Assembly (NCBI RefSeq): GCF_014648495.1
Contig: NZ_BMRF01000001.1
Coordinates: 806,001 to 870,000, forward strand
Direction of reading: 5' to 3'
DNA length: 64,000 bases
From: Actinomadura cremea
GTDB taxonomy: Bacteria > Actinomycetota > Actinomycetes > Streptosporangiales > Streptosporangiaceae
In this document: positions 17,370-27,446 of the stretch, piece after piece
How positions within the stretch are numbered: position 1 is the first letter of the stretch
Layout: each line of letters starts with the position of its first letter
Translations under genes and position numbers: made by a program
The notes under the pieces: generated by a model
What the model was told of the DNA's origin: nothing
Database searches by the model: none
The model's input: the letters and a program-made list of their open reading frames with translations, nothing else

Positions 17370-18146
17370 ATGCCGCAAACTCGCTCCGCGACCTCCAACG
17401 GCGTGGTTCTCGCGCTCATCATGGTCGGGGGCGCCCTCGCCACCGGCGTCGCCATCGTCTTCACGATCATCCGGAACCATCACTCGCCGGACATACGCGG
17501 CTTCCAGGTGTCGACGACGTTCTTCCTGATCGAGTGCTTGTTCGTCGGAGCGGTGGTCGGAGGGACGCTGCTGTTCACGCGTCCGCGCGGCCCGCTGGCG
17601 CCGATCGCCGCGGCGATCGCGGCGTACGTGGCGCTGGAGGTGGGCGTCCGGATCGGGGCCTACCTGAGCATCATCGTGTCGTTCCAGCGCTTTCCCGGCA
17701 CCGGCCCGCTCGGCGACCTGCTGAAGCCGGTCTTCACCAGGTTCCAGGTGTACGAACTGCTGGCGTCGCTGATCGCGGCCGGTCTCGCGCTGGCGAAGGT
17801 GATGATGGCGTCGAGCGGCGGGACGAACCAGCCGTACGGCGCCCCCGGACAGCCCTTCGGCACCCCGGGGCAGCCGATGCCGGGCCAGCCGATGCCCGGC
17901 CAGGCCTTTCCCGGCCAGCCGATGCCGGGCCAGCCGATGCCCGGCCATGCCTTTCCCGGCCAGCCGATGCCGGGCCAGCCGGTCCCCGGGCAGCAGCCGT
18001 ACCCGGCGCCGGGTGTGCCCGGGGCCCCGGACGCCGGGCAGCCGCCGTCCTACGGCCCGCCCGCGACGCCCGGCCCGTCGGGATGGGCGCCGGGGCAGCC
18101 GATCGAGCCGCCCTCGGCCCCCGGCGGACCGCACCCGGGCGCGTGA
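17370..18146 (+). CDS. Membrane protein with Pro/Gly/Gln-rich repeat tail
   Basis: The 258-aa protein has four hydrophobic segments in the first 150 residues (VVLALIMVGGALATGVAIVF, FFLIECLFVGAVVGGTLLF, PIAAAIAAYVALEVGVRIG, LLASLIAAGLALAKVMM). A low-complexity cytoplasmic tail then repeats PGQPMPGQ units. The tail resembles those of many uncharacterised actinobacterial membrane proteins and may mediate protein contacts. The function is unknown. It is divergent from the response regulator, about 165 nt away. Confidence 0.75.
   Translation: MPQTRSATSNGVVLALIMVGGALATGVAIVFTIIRNHHSPDIRGFQVSTTFFLIECLFVGAVVGGTLLFTRPRGPLAPIAAAIAAYVALEVGVRIGAYLSIIVSFQRFPGTGPLGDLLKPVFTRFQVYELLASLIAAGLALAKVMMASSGGTNQPYGAPGQPFGTPGQPMPGQPMPGQAFPGQPMPGQPMPGHAFPGQPMPGQPVPGQQPYPAPGVPGAPDAGQPPSYGPPATPGPSGWAPGQPIEPPSAPGGPHPGA
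17881..17970 (+). repeat. 45-bp tandem repeat in coding sequence (two copies)
   Basis: Two consecutive 45-bp units starting at 17881 and 17926 differ at one clear position (G to T, changing PGQAF to PGHAF). They encode the 15-residue unit PGQPMPGQAFPGQPM. The near identity suggests recent slippage or unequal crossing over. Confidence 0.8.
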
Positions 18147-18241
18147 CGCCGCAGGTCGGGGGCCGTCCCTGAGCCGGTCTCAGGGTCGAGGTCGTCCTCC
18201 AGAGTGATGCGGGTGTCGGCGGCGCGGCATACCTTGGTGGT

Positions 18242-18412
18242 ATGGGCCGAACAATATTGATGATCCTCGGCGTCGTTCTGGCGGTCTGGCTGCTGTTCAC
18301 CGTCATCGGCGCCATCCTGTCGATGCTCAAGTTCTTCTTCTTCATCGGGCTCGTCGCGGTGGTCGTCGTCCTCGCCGTGACGCTGGTGTCGAAGATGTCC
18401 AGAAGCGGATAG
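18242..18412 (+). CDS. Small two-segment membrane protein
   Basis: A 56-aa frame reads MGRTILMILGVVLAVWLLF, then TVIGAILSMLKFFFFIGL and VAVVVVLAVTLVSKMSRSG. It has two hydrophobic helices with a basic end. Its composition and typical actinobacterial codon use support a real small membrane protein. Proteins of this kind with an FFFFIG-like stretch are widespread but of unknown role. No strong ribosome site is seen before the ATG. Confidence 0.6.
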   Translation: MGRTILMILGVVLAVWLLFTVIGAILSMLKFFFFIGLVAVVVVLAVTLVSKMSRSG

Positions 18413-18500
18413 GAACCGGGACACCGGTCCCTTGCCGCCGGCTCGCCGATGGCCGCATGATGGCGACGTAAGTGTGCGGTTATCGGCGAAAGGACGTGTC

Positions 18501-20057
<1,557 letters not shown>

Positions 20058-20067
20058 CCAGGCGGAC

Positions 20068-20226
20068 GTCCCCGCCAGCGCGAGGCGCGCGTGGGCGGCG
20101 AGGTGGACGGGGCACCGCCGGCGGTCGGGCCCCTTCCCCTCCTCGTCCCGGTACTTGTCCGGACGGAGGAACGGGCGCCCTTCGGGCTGCGGCCACGGCA
20201 CCGGGAAGCGCAGCGATTCGTAAGTG
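20068..20226 (-). pseudogene. Possible gene relic (unrecognised protein-like fragment)
   Basis: One minus-strand frame reads LRFPVPWPQPEGRPFLRP, then DKYRDEEGKGPDRRRCPVHL, then AAHARLALAG. It looks like real protein sequence but has no good start and runs open into the antisense of the ligase gene. I do not recognise the family. It may be the end of a decayed gene, or chance in a GC-rich frame. Confidence 0.25.
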
Positions 20227-20270
20227 GTTCATGAGGTGTGGGACGCGCCGATGATCATGCGGGTTCCGGG

Positions 20271-21170
20271 TCAGCGGAAGCGGACGGCGGCCGAGAGGGG
20301 GCGGTGGTCGGACGACTTCACGGGGTCCGCCGGGACGCCGCACGAGACGCTCGCCGACTTCGACATGAAGATGAAGTCGGTCTTCTCGACGGCGGAGCCG
20401 CGCCAGTCCTGGAGGGTCTCGTCACCGGTCCGGGTGGTGCCGGGGCCCTGGTCGCACTCGTTGTACGCCTCGTAGAGGGGGTCGAGGGCCGTGCTCTTGG
20501 GGCCGTCCGCGAGGTCGCCGCCGATGACGACGCGTCCGGTCCCGGCGAACTCGGCGAGCGCCCCGGCCTGCTTCGTCCGCCACTCGCCGGCGGGGTCGGC
20601 CGCGGACGGCGTGAACTGCGTGACGCACACGCGGGCGCTCCACGCGCCGACCTCGCCGCACAGCGCGATCCGTCCGGCTCCGGCGGGGGCGGGCAGGTCC
20701 TTGGTCCCCGTCTCGGCGAGGGCCGCCTCGGTGCCGACGGCGAGGCCCAGTCGGCCCTGGTCGTCCGCGCACTCCGCGCCGTCCGGGTACTCGGCGAACT
20801 TCCAGCTCCACCCGTCGAGGTCCGCGGCGTCGCGGAGCGTCTCCACCTGCCCGGCGCAGACCTCCTGCAGCAGGACGGCGTTGGGGGCGACCTCGCGCCC
20901 GCCGACGACCGTCCCCGCGGCGCGGTCGGCGATCCGGTCGGCCAGCTCGTCCGGGCGGGCGCCGAGCGGGCACCCGGGCCGGGCCTCGCCGCACACGTTC
21001 CACGTCACCGCGTTCACCGTCGCGGACGGCACCTCGCGCGCCACGCTGTCGGCATGGGCGGGGCCTCCGCCGGGTACGCCCTTGATCGCGGCACCGGCAC
21101 CGGCGATCGTGACGACCACGGCGGCGGCCGTCACCGAGAGCAGGGGAATCAGGGCGCGGGGGGTACGCAC
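20271..21170 (-). CDS. Secreted endonuclease/exonuclease/phosphatase-family protein
   Basis: The 299-aa protein has an N-terminal signal sequence (ALIPLLSVTAAAVVVTIAGA). The EEP fold follows: AVTWNVCGEARPG at the first strand, an LLQEVC motif with the metal-binding Glu, VIGGDLAD in place of the usual GDFN, and the C-terminal SSDHRPLSAAVRF with the catalytic Asp-His pair. The Asn of GDFN is missing, so activity on nucleic acid is uncertain; phosphodiesterase or sphingomyelinase-like activity is possible. The GTG at 21170 has GGAG 5 nt upstream. Confidence 0.8.
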   Translation of the reverse strand: MRTPRALIPLLSVTAAAVVVTIAGAGAAIKGVPGGGPAHADSVAREVPSATVNAVTWNVCGEARPGCPLGARPDELADRIADRAAGTVVGGREVAPNAVLLQEVCAGQVETLRDAADLDGWSWKFAEYPDGAECADDQGRLGLAVGTEAALAETGTKDLPAPAGAGRIALCGEVGAWSARVCVTQFTPSAADPAGEWRTKQAGALAEFAGTGRVVIGGDLADGPKSTALDPLYEAYNECDQGPGTTRTGDETLQDWRGSAVEKTDFIFMSKSASVSCGVPADPVKSSDHRPLSAAVRFR

Positions 21171-21332
21171 ACGTGCTCCAGGAGGGGGAACTGCGGGGGG
21201 TGTGACGTCGGAATCTCACCACATCAAGATCGCTACCGCCACCGGTTCCCGGTGACTAGGTCCCGCAATATATGACATTTAATCCACGTGCCACATGTCC
21301 GAAACCCACTTCACCTGGTGTTTCGTCGAGAA

Positions 21333-21364
21333 AGGCCCGTGCCGCCGGGCGGCACGGGCCTTTT
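21333..21364. terminator. Bidirectional intrinsic terminator
   Basis: AGGCCCGTGCCG and CGGCACGGGCCT form a perfect 12-bp stem with a CCGGG loop. TTTT follows on the + strand, and on the minus strand the hairpin is followed by TTTC. It lies directly behind the EF-Tu stop codon on the minus strand. Confidence 0.85.
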
Positions 21365-21366
21365 CG

Positions 21367-22551
21367 CTAGTCGAGCAGTTCCACGACGGTTCCGGCGCCG
21401 ACCGTCCGGCCGCCCTCGCGGATCGCGAAGCCGAGCCCGGCGGTCATCGCGACCGGCTTGCCGAGCCCGACGACCATCTCGACGTCGTCGCCCGGCAGCG
21501 CCATGCCGCCCTCGCCGAGGTCCACGTCGCCGACCACGTCGGTGGTGCGGAAGTGGAACTGCGGCCGGTAGCCGTGGAAGAACGGCCGGCTCCGGCCGCC
21601 CTCGGCGGCCGTCAGCACCCGCACCCGCGCGCGGAACCGCAGGTGCGGCCGGATCGAGCCCGGGGCGCTGACGACCTGCCCGCGCCGCACGTCCGTCCGC
21701 TGGACGCCGCGCAGCAGGATCGCCGTGTTGTCCCCGGCCTCCGCGTGCTCCATCGACTGCCCGAAGGTCTCCAGGCCGGTGACGACGGACGTCCGCGTCC
21801 GCTCGTCCAGCCCGACGACCTCGACCTCGTCGCGCAGCCGCACCGCGCCCCGCGCCACGACGCCCGTCACGACGGTGCCGCGCCCGGTGATGCTCAGGAC
21901 GTTCTCGACCGGCATCAGGAACGGCTTGTCGAGCACCCGCTCGGGCACCGGGACGTGCGCGTCGATCGCGGCGAGCAGGTCGTCGACGCGGGCGGTCCAG
22001 TACGGGTCGCCCTCCAGCGCCCGCAGCCCGGACACCCGGACGACCGGGACGTCGTCGCCGGGGAACCCGTACTCCGACAGCAGCTCGCGCACCTCCAGCT
22101 CGACGAGGTCGAGCAACTCGGCGTCCTCCACCATGTCGGCCTTGTTGAGCGCCACCACGAGGTGCCGGACCCCCACCTGGCGGGCGAGGACGATGTGCTC
22201 GCGCGTCTGCGGCATCGCGCCGTCCTGCGCCGACACGACGAGGACGGCCCCGTCGATCTGCGCCGCGCCGATGATCATGTTCTTCACGAAGTCGGCGTGG
22301 CCCGGCATGTCGACGTGGGCGTAGTGCCTGGTCGCGGTCGAGTAGTGGACGTGCGCGATGTTGATCGTGATGCCGCGGTCGCGCTCCTCGGGGGCGCGGT
22401 CGATGCCCTCGAACGGGACGGCCGAGGCCAGCCCGCGCGCGGCGAGCACCTTGGTGATCGCGGCGGTCAGTGTGGTCTTGCCGTGGTCGACGTGCCCCAT
22501 CGTGCCGATGTTGAGGTGGGGCTTGTCCCGCTCGTAGATCTGCTTGGCCAT
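21367..22551 (-). CDS. Divergent second elongation factor Tu
   Basis: A full-length 394-aa EF-Tu carries aminoacyl-tRNA to the ribosome. All GTPase motifs are present: [20 protein letters not shown] and NKADM. Domains 2 and 3 are complete, ending [12 protein letters not shown]. It is not in an str operon; its neighbours are an MFS gene and a nuclease. Compared with E. coli EF-Tu aligned without gaps through the G domain, Cys81 is Met (DMPGH for DCPGH). Arg230 of TGRVERG is Val (TGVVARG), and Gly275 of ENVGVLLRG is Ala (DNTAILLRG). From memory, positions 230 and 275 are sites of pulvomycin and GE2270A resistance mutations. A GAGGAC ribosome site precedes the ATG. It is probably a tuf3-like paralogue, used under stress or antibiotic exposure. 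Confidence 0.93.
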   Translation of the reverse strand: MAKQIYERDKPHLNIGTMGHVDHGKTTLTAAITKVLAARGLASAVPFEGIDRAPEERDRGITINIAHVHYSTATRHYAHVDMPGHADFVKNMIIGAAQIDGAVLVVSAQDGAMPQTREHIVLARQVGVRHLVVALNKADMVEDAELLDLVELEVRELLSEYGFPGDDVPVVRVSGLRALEGDPYWTARVDDLLAAIDAHVPVPERVLDKPFLMPVENVLSITGRGTVVTGVVARGAVRLRDEVEVVGLDERTRTSVVTGLETFGQSMEHAEAGDNTAILLRGVQRTDVRRGQVVSAPGSIRPHLRFRARVRVLTAAEGGRSRPFFHGYRPQFHFRTTDVVGDVDLGEGGMALPGDDVEMVVGLGKPVAMTAGLGFAIREGGRTVGAGTVVELLD

Positions 22552-22710
22552 GATTCCGTCCTCACTCCTGGCTGGAACGTGAGAACCCGCGCGGACGGAG
22601 TTCGTCCGCGTGCCCTCGAACCACCCCCCTCCGCTGGTTCTCCGGAGGCGGGGCGGAGAGGGGTCAGCGTCGCAGGCCGTCGACGGCCGCTGCCGCTGCC
22701 TCGCAGGAGG

Positions 22711-22764
22711 CAGCCGGCACCGCGCTCAGCAGAACGGTGTCTGCGAGCGTCCGGGTGCCGGCTG
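22711..22764. other. Long-spaced inverted repeat upstream of the EF-Tu gene
   Basis: CAGCCGGCACC (22711-22721) and GGTGCCGGCTG (22754-22764) are perfect complements 32 nt apart. CCTCGCAG and TGCGAGG extend them outside. It lies between the MFS stop and the EF-Tu start, on the path of an EF-Tu leader transcript. It could end MFS transcription or regulate the EF-Tu leader. The remaining intergenic sequence shows nothing else firm. Confidence 0.45.
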
Positions 22765-22784
22765 CGAGGAACATGGCCCGGACA

Positions 22785-23981
22785 TTACGGGGCTTTCTCC
22801 GCCGCGTCGATCGGTTTTTCCCGCGGCGCGTTCAGCAGGACGACGCCGAGCGCGGCGCCCGCGAGCTGGCATCCGGCGATCGCCAGGAGCAGGCCGTCCG
22901 GGCCCAGCGCGCCGGCGAGCAGGGCGGTCAGCGCGGCGCCCAGCGCGGACGCGCCGATCTTCAGGCTGCCCGCCGTCGTGTTGACCTGGCCCAGCCGGTC
23001 GGGCGGCGCCTCCCGCTGCCGCAGCATCAGCGTCGCCGCGAACACCGGTCCCTCGCACAGGCCCGCGACGGCGAACGCGGCCATCGCCCACGGCACCGAC
23101 GGCACCGCCGCGACCGCCGCCAGGCACGCGCCGAACCCGACGAGGCCCGCGACCATCACCGGCTCCGCGTGCCGGGGCGTCAGCAGCCGGCTCGACGCGA
23201 GCGAGCCGAGCAGCGACCCGACCGCCAGCGCCACCAGCAGCCGCCCGCCCGCGCTCGGCTCCGCCCCCAGGTGCTCGGCGACCAGGACGGCCGTCACCGC
23301 GACACCGCCGAACCCCAGCCAGGCCACGGTCGTCGCCACCGTCAGCGCCCGCAGCACCCGGCCCCGCACCAGGACGACCATGCCGCCGGTGACGATCGAC
23401 GCCACGCGCGGCGCGGCGTCCGTCCGGTCCGGGGGCGGGGGGAACGGCAGGAAGGGCAGGGCGCACATCCCGACGATCGCGGCCACGACGATCGCGGCCC
23501 CCGCGTACTCGCCGCCGCCCGCGAAGGACGCCACCCCCGCGGCGAGCCCGGGTCCCGCGATCGCCGCGAGGTTGTAGCTCGACGCCTCCAGCCCGTACGC
23601 CCGCGACAGCCGCTCCGCCGGGACGAACCGGGGCAGCAGGCTCGTCAGCGCCACCACGATCGGCTCCGTGCAGCCGATCACCGCCGCGACGGCCAGCGCG
23701 AGGACGAGCGGCGACCGTCCGGCCGTCGCCAGCAGGACGGCCGTCGCGGCGGCGTACCCGGCGGCGAGGAGGAGGGCGAGGCGGCGGGGGCGGGCCGTCC
23801 GGTCCAGCGCGTGCCCGATCACCGGACCGCTGAGGACGTACGGGAGGGTCATCGCGGTCTGCAGGAACCCGGCGGTCGCGGCGTCGCCCGTCCGGGCCTG
23901 GACGGTCAGCACCACCGCGGTCGCGACGCCCTCCGCGGACACCCGCAGCAGCGTCGCCGCGGACAGGTGGACGGCGATCAT
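22785..23981 (-). CDS. MFS transporter
   Basis: This 398-aa polytopic protein has about twelve hydrophobic segments. The N-half carries PVIGHALDRTARPRRLALLL, an MFS motif A variant (G-x-x-x-D-R-x-x-R-R). The C-half repeats the pattern around VGSLLGSLASSRLL. It looks like a small-molecule exporter of the MFS_1 group; the substrate is unknown. The ATG at 23981 is divergent from arginine deiminase with 56 nt between. It is the gene directly upstream of the divergent EF-Tu on the same strand, across an inverted repeat. Confidence 0.85.
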   Translation of the reverse strand: MIAVHLSAATLLRVSAEGVATAVVLTVQARTGDAATAGFLQTAMTLPYVLSGPVIGHALDRTARPRRLALLLAAGYAAATAVLLATAGRSPLVLALAVAAVIGCTEPIVVALTSLLPRFVPAERLSRAYGLEASSYNLAAIAGPGLAAGVASFAGGGEYAGAAIVVAAIVGMCALPFLPFPPPPDRTDAAPRVASIVTGGMVVLVRGRVLRALTVATTVAWLGFGGVAVTAVLVAEHLGAEPSAGGRLLVALAVGSLLGSLASSRLLTPRHAEPVMVAGLVGFGACLAAVAAVPSVPWAMAAFAVAGLCEGPVFAATLMLRQREAPPDRLGQVNTTAGSLKIGASALGAALTALLAGALGPDGLLLAIAGCQLAGAALGVVLLNAPREKPIDAAEKAP

Positions 23982-24025
23982 GGTCGCAGTCTGCCCCGGC
24001 CGCGCGACCTCCGGAAACCTCGATC

Positions 24026-24031
24026 TAGACT
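24026..24031 (+). promoter_or_regulatory. -10 box for a leaderless arcA transcript
   Basis: TAGACT ends 6 nt before the GTG start at 24038 and no ribosome site is present, so the transcript probably starts at or next to the start codon. Confidence 0.4.
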
Positions 24032-24037
24032 GCGGGT

Positions 24038-25243
24038 GTGACGGAGACGACAGCGCACGAGCACCGGGTCGCCAGTGAGGTCGGGCGGCTGCGGACCGTC
24101 CTGCTGCACCGGCCGGGCGCGGAACTGAAGCGGCTCACCCCGCGCAACAACGACAAGCTGCTGTTCGACGGGATCCCCTGGCCCGGACGCGCCCAGGAGG
24201 AGCACGACGCGTTCGCCGAGGCCCTGCGGTCGCGGGACGTCGAGGTCCTGTACGTCACGGAACTCCTGCAGGACGCGCTGGAGTACGAGGGCGCGCGCGA
24301 GCAGGCGATCGCGGACGCGGTCCTCGACCTGCGGTTCGGCGACCAGCTCCGCCGCGTCGTCGAGGGGTACCTGCGCGACCTCGACCCCGAGGACCTCGCG
24401 CACACGCTGATCGCGGGCCTGGCGCACGAGGAGCTGAAGGCGGGGCACGGCCTGGTCTACCGGCTGCTCGACGAGCGGGACTTCATCGTCGACCCGCTGC
24501 CGAACCTGCTGTTCACCCGCGACCAGAGCGTCTGGATCGGCGACCGGGTCGCGGTGACGAGCCTCGCGACGCGGGCCCGGCGCCGCGAGGCCGACCTCGT
24601 GGGCCTGCTCTACGCGCACCACCCGCGTTTCGCGGGCGTCCGGCCGGTGTACGGGCCGTCCCTCGAGCACCTGGAGGGCGGCGACGTCCTGCTGCTGTGT
24701 CCGGGCGTCGTCGCGGTCGGGACGGGCGAGCGGACGACCCCGGCGGGCGTCGAGCGGCTCGCGCGGCAGGTGATCGGCGCGGGCCTCGCCCACACGGTCC
24801 TCGCCGTGCCCATCGCGCAGGAGCGCGCCACCATGCACCTCGACACCGTCTGCACGATGGTGGACGTGGACACCGTCGTCATGTACCCGCCGGTCGCGCA
24901 CTCCCTCGTCGCGTACACGGTCACGCTGGAGGGCGGCGACCTGCGGGTGGAGGAGCCGCGCCCGTTCCTGGAGGCCGCCGCGGGAGCCATGGGCCTCGAC
25001 CGGCTCAAGGTCATCGACACCGGCCTCGACCCGGTGACCGCCGAGCGGGAGCAGTGGGACGACGGCAACAACACGCTCGCCGTCGCGCCCCGGCTGTGCG
25101 TGGCCTACGAGCGCAACATCGAGACGAACGCGCAGCTGGAGGCCGCGGGCATCGAGGTCATCCGGATCAGCGGAAGCGAACTCGGCTCGGGCCGCGGCGG
25201 CCCCCGCTGCATGTCCTGCCCCATCCTGCGCGACGCCCCCTAG
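24038..25243 (+). CDS. arcA: Arginine deiminase
   Basis: The enzyme hydrolyses arginine to citrulline and ammonia. The 401-aa protein has the family signatures: [15 protein letters not shown] at the N-terminus, [44 protein letters not shown] with the catalytic His-Asp, and the C-terminal GGPRCMSCP with the nucleophilic Cys. No arcB or arcC lies beside it, so a full fermentative pathway is not shown here. A putative -10 six bases upstream suggests a leaderless message. Its stop codon overlaps that of the convergent ABC-F gene. Confidence 0.95.
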   Translation: MTETTAHEHRVASEVGRLRTVLLHRPGAELKRLTPRNNDKLLFDGIPWPGRAQEEHDAFAEALRSRDVEVLYVTELLQDALEYEGAREQAIADAVLDLRFGDQLRRVVEGYLRDLDPEDLAHTLIAGLAHEELKAGHGLVYRLLDERDFIVDPLPNLLFTRDQSVWIGDRVAVTSLATRARRREADLVGLLYAHHPRFAGVRPVYGPSLEHLEGGDVLLLCPGVVAVGTGERTTPAGVERLARQVIGAGLAHTVLAVPIAQERATMHLDTVCTMVDVDTVVMYPPVAHSLVAYTVTLEGGDLRVEEPRPFLEAAAGAMGLDRLKVIDTGLDPVTAEREQWDDGNNTLAVAPRLCVAYERNIETNAQLEAAGIEVIRISGSELGSGRGGPRCMSCPILRDAP

Positions 25244-26859
25244 CAGGCCGCGGCCCCGAGGAGCGCGCCGCCGTCCAGCTCCAGGTGGGAGCCGGTGAAC
25301 GCGGCCCGCAACCGGCGGTCGTGCGTCACGATCACCAGCGCGCCCTGGTAGACGGCCAGCGCCTCCTCCAGCTGCTCCACGAGCATCGGCGACAGATGGT
25401 TGGTCGGCTCGTCGAGCAGGAGGAGGTCCACCGGCTCGCTCACCAGCCGCGCGAGCTCGATGCGGCGCCGCTGCCCGTGGGACAGGTCCCCCACGCGCAG
25501 CCCCAGCTCGGACGGCCGGAACAGCCCGAGGGCCAGCAGCGCGTCCGCGTGCTCGTCCAGGTCTCCGGGACGGCCGTGCGCGAAGGCCCGCAGCACGGTA
25601 CGGTCCGCCGGACCGGACGGGCCGTCCTGCCGGAGAAGCCCGATCCGGCCGGCCCGCCGCACCTCGCCCGCGTCCGGCCGCAGCTCCCCGGCGAGCACCC
25701 GCATCAGGGTCGTCTTGCCCGCTCCGTTCGGCCCGGTGACCAGCAGCCGCTCGCCCGCGCGCACGGCCAGCCCGTCCAGGCGGAGCCGGTCCGCGACCAC
25801 CACGCCGTCGAGCGCGACCACCTCGGGCCCGGCGCCCGCCGCGGCGAGGGCGGGGGTGAAGCGCAGCGGTTCGGGCGGCGGCGGCGCCGGATGGCCGGCC
25901 AGCCATCCCAGCCGCTGCCGCGACTGCCGGATCCGCCCGGCCGCGCCGTGCGTCCGCGAGCGCGCCCGCCAGGCCCCGGTGCCCATGCCCGCCTTGGGCG
26001 TCTTGCGTGGGATGCCCGCCAGGCGGCCCGCGTTAGCCGTCACCAGCGCGGCGTGCCGCTCCCGCTCCGCCTTCCATTCCTCGTGCGCGCGCGCCTGTGC
26101 GGCGCGTTCAGCGGCCTTGGCCGCGAGGTATCCGGCGTACCCGTCGCCGTAGCGGCGCACCCGCCCGTCCTCGACCTCCAGCAGAGCCGTGGTCACCCGC
26201 TCCAGGAACGTCCGGTCGTGCGTGATCGCCACGACCGTCCCCCGGTGCGCGCGCAGGCGCCGTTCGAGCCAGGCGACGGCCTGGTCGTCGAGGTCGTTGG
26301 TCGGCTCGTCGAGCAGCAGCAGCTCGGGATCGGACGCCAGCGTGGCGGCGAGGACGAGCCTGGACCGTTCGCCCCCGGAGAGCGTCCCCAGCGGACGGCC
26401 CCGGTCGAGCTCGGGCAGCCCGAGCGCGTGCAGGGCGACGTCCACCCGCGCGTCGGCCTCGTAGCCGCCCCGCGCCTCGAACTCCGCCACCAGCCCCGCG
26501 TAGCCGTCCAGCACCGCGCGGTCGCCGAGGTCGCGTTCGGCCGCACGCATCCGCGCCTCCAGGTCGCGCAGGTCGGCCAGGGCGTGATCGATGGCCTCGG
26601 CCACCGTCGCGTCCGGCGGCAGCGCGAGCGACTGCGGCAGGTACCCGACGCCGCCGGGCGCGACCGCCACGACGTCCCCGTTGTCCGGCCGCTCCTCGCG
26701 CGCCATCAGCCTGAGCAGCGTCGACTTGCCCGATCCGTTGTCGCCGATCACCCCGACCCGCTCGCCGGGCCGCACCGTCAGCGACACGCGGTCCAGGACG
26801 ACACGGTCGCCGTAGCGCTTGGTGACTTCGGCGAGCGCGAGTTGAGCACCGGTACGCAA
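25240..26859 (-). CDS. ABC-F subfamily ATPase (ribosome-protection type)
   Basis: The 539-aa protein has two ABC cassettes and no membrane segments. Cassette 1 has Walker [13 protein letters not shown], signature LSGGERSRL and Walker [14 protein letters not shown]. Cassette 2 has [23 protein letters not shown] and [13 protein letters not shown]. They are joined by a charged linker of about 80 residues rich in Arg, Lys and Ala. This is the ABC-F plan; relatives displace ribosome-bound macrolides, lincosamides or pleuromutilins, while others are translation factors. I chose the TTG at 26859 because GGAAGGGGG lies upstream, and because the ATG at 26904 would fall before the transcription start predicted from the TTGACT/CATACT promoter. 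Expression is probably repressed through the twin operators. Confidence 0.85.
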   Translation of the reverse strand: MRTGAQLALAEVTKRYGDRVVLDRVSLTVRPGERVGVIGDNGSGKSTLLRLMAREERPDNGDVVAVAPGGVGYLPQSLALPPDATVAEAIDHALADLRDLEARMRAAERDLGDRAVLDGYAGLVAEFEARGGYEADARVDVALHALGLPELDRGRPLGTLSGGERSRLVLAATLASDPELLLLDEPTNDLDDQAVAWLERRLRAHRGTVVAITHDRTFLERVTTALLEVEDGRVRRYGDGYAGYLAAKAAERAAQARAHEEWKAERERHAALVTANAGRLAGIPRKTPKAGMGTGAWRARSRTHGAAGRIRQSRQRLGWLAGHPAPPPPEPLRFTPALAAAGAGPEVVALDGVVVADRLRLDGLAVRAGERLLVTGPNGAGKTTLMRVLAGELRPDAGEVRRAGRIGLLRQDGPSGPADRTVLRAFAHGRPGDLDEHADALLALGLFRPSELGLRVGDLSHGQRRRIELARLVSEPVDLLLLDEPTNHLSPMLVEQLEEALAVYQGALVIVTHDRRLRAAFTGSHLELDGGALLGAAAC

Positions 26860-26880
26860 AGGCCCACCCCCTTCCAGAGA

Positions 26881-26897
26881 CGAGACGGTCCGTCTCG
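26881..26897. promoter_or_regulatory. Operator 1 of the ABC-F gene
   Basis: CGAGACGGTCCGTCTCG is a 17-bp perfect palindrome around a central T. It lies just downstream of the predicted transcription start of the ABC-F gene, where a bound repressor would block clearance. Operator 2 has the same sequence with one change. Confidence 0.75.
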
Positions 26898-26906
26898 CTT
26901 TCATGA

Positions 26907-26935
26907 AGTATGCGCGCCCACCACCTCGAAGTCAA
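26907..26935 (-). promoter_or_regulatory. Sigma-70-type promoter of the ABC-F gene
   Basis: On the minus strand TTGACT (26935-26930) and CATACT (26912-26907) are separated by exactly 17 nt. The predicted start is near 26900, giving a leader of about 40 nt to the TTG start. The promoter lies between the two palindromic operators. Confidence 0.7.
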
Positions 26936-26949
26936 GACGGACCGTCTCG
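26933..26949. promoter_or_regulatory. Operator 2 of the ABC-F gene
   Basis: CAAGACGGACCGTCTCG is a 17-bp palindrome with one mismatch to operator 1. It overlaps the upstream edge of the -35 hexamer. Its centre is 52 bp from that of operator 1, close to five helical turns, so two repressor dimers could sit on one face of the DNA. GTCTCGTC repeats continue outside it. No regulator gene is adjacent. Confidence 0.75.
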
Positions 26950-27067
26950 TCTCGTCACCAAGCCCGAGCGTCCACGGGAAGAAAGAACGGAGCGTCCGGA
27001 ACCAGGGCCGACAAGCAGGGTCCTGCGGAAGCAGTCCGCAGGCACCCACACCAGCCATCACGTCAAC

Positions 27068-27168
27068 CAGAGCGGACCGGAACACCTGCGATTGCGAGCG
27101 ACGCCAAGTTCGAGCGAAGCGAGAACTTGATCGCGCAGCGAGCCCCTGGGCGAGTCGGAGCGATGCAG
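27068..27168 (+). repeat. Dispersed ~100-bp repeat, copy B
   Basis: This copy matches 14531-14632 in order and orientation, starting CAGAGCGGACCGGAACAC. Its central stem CAAGTTC/GAACTTG encloses GAGCGAAGCGA; copy A has different but still paired stem bases. The 27-kb gap (26950-27446) holds this repeat, a direct repeat and a hairpin element, and I see no gene in it. Confidence 0.7.
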
Positions 27169-27267
27169 CAATCGCACGCGGCGCCGGAGGCGGAGGGCGC
27201 CCAGCGCCCGGAGTCGCAGGCGACGCCATGGGCACGCGGAGCGATGCAGCGGTCGCACGCGGCGCCC
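27156..27267 (+). repeat. Pair of 31-bp direct repeats
   Basis: Units at 27156-27186 and 27237-27267 both read CGGAGCGATGCAGC, then AA or GG, then TCGCACGCGGCGCC. They differ at three positions and start 81 bp apart. The first unit begins inside dispersed repeat copy B, and the second leads into the hairpin element. Confidence 0.65.
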
Positions 27268-27313
27268 GTTGAAGGAAGGCCGCCTAGCGGCCTGACACCG
27301 AGGGTGGCGCAAG
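27251..27313 (-). repeat. Dispersed double-hairpin element, copy 2
   Basis: AGGCCGC-CTA-GCGGCCT is followed by GACACC-GAG-GGTGGCGCA. Both stems pair although their bases differ from the copies at 15 kb and 62 kb. It lies 134 nt downstream of the anti-sigma kinase stop on the minus strand. Confidence 0.6.
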
Positions 27314-27446
27314 AAAATGATGGAGCTCGGGCGGTGTCGACGGGGGCACGACAGCGCCCGAGCTTGCCGAGGACACTACAGCGCCCGGCCAGGGAGCCCG
27401 CAAGGGGGGGTGTACTTTTCAACTACTCCGCCGGCGGGAGCCGGTG

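Noticed and set aside
17881-17970. CRISPR-like repeat.
   Set aside because: It is an in-frame 45-bp tandem repeat without spacers, encoding PGQPM units of a membrane protein.
21367-25243. A thiopeptide or elfamycin biosynthetic cluster around the divergent EF-Tu.
   Set aside because: Neighbouring genes are an MFS exporter, arginine deiminase and an ABC-F protein. No precursor peptide, cyclodehydratase, PKS or NRPS is present.
26860-26904. ATG at 26904 as the ABC-F start.
   Set aside because: It lies 2 nt after the -10 box of the only good promoter, so it would not be in the transcript, and the added residues overlap operator 1 and match nothing.
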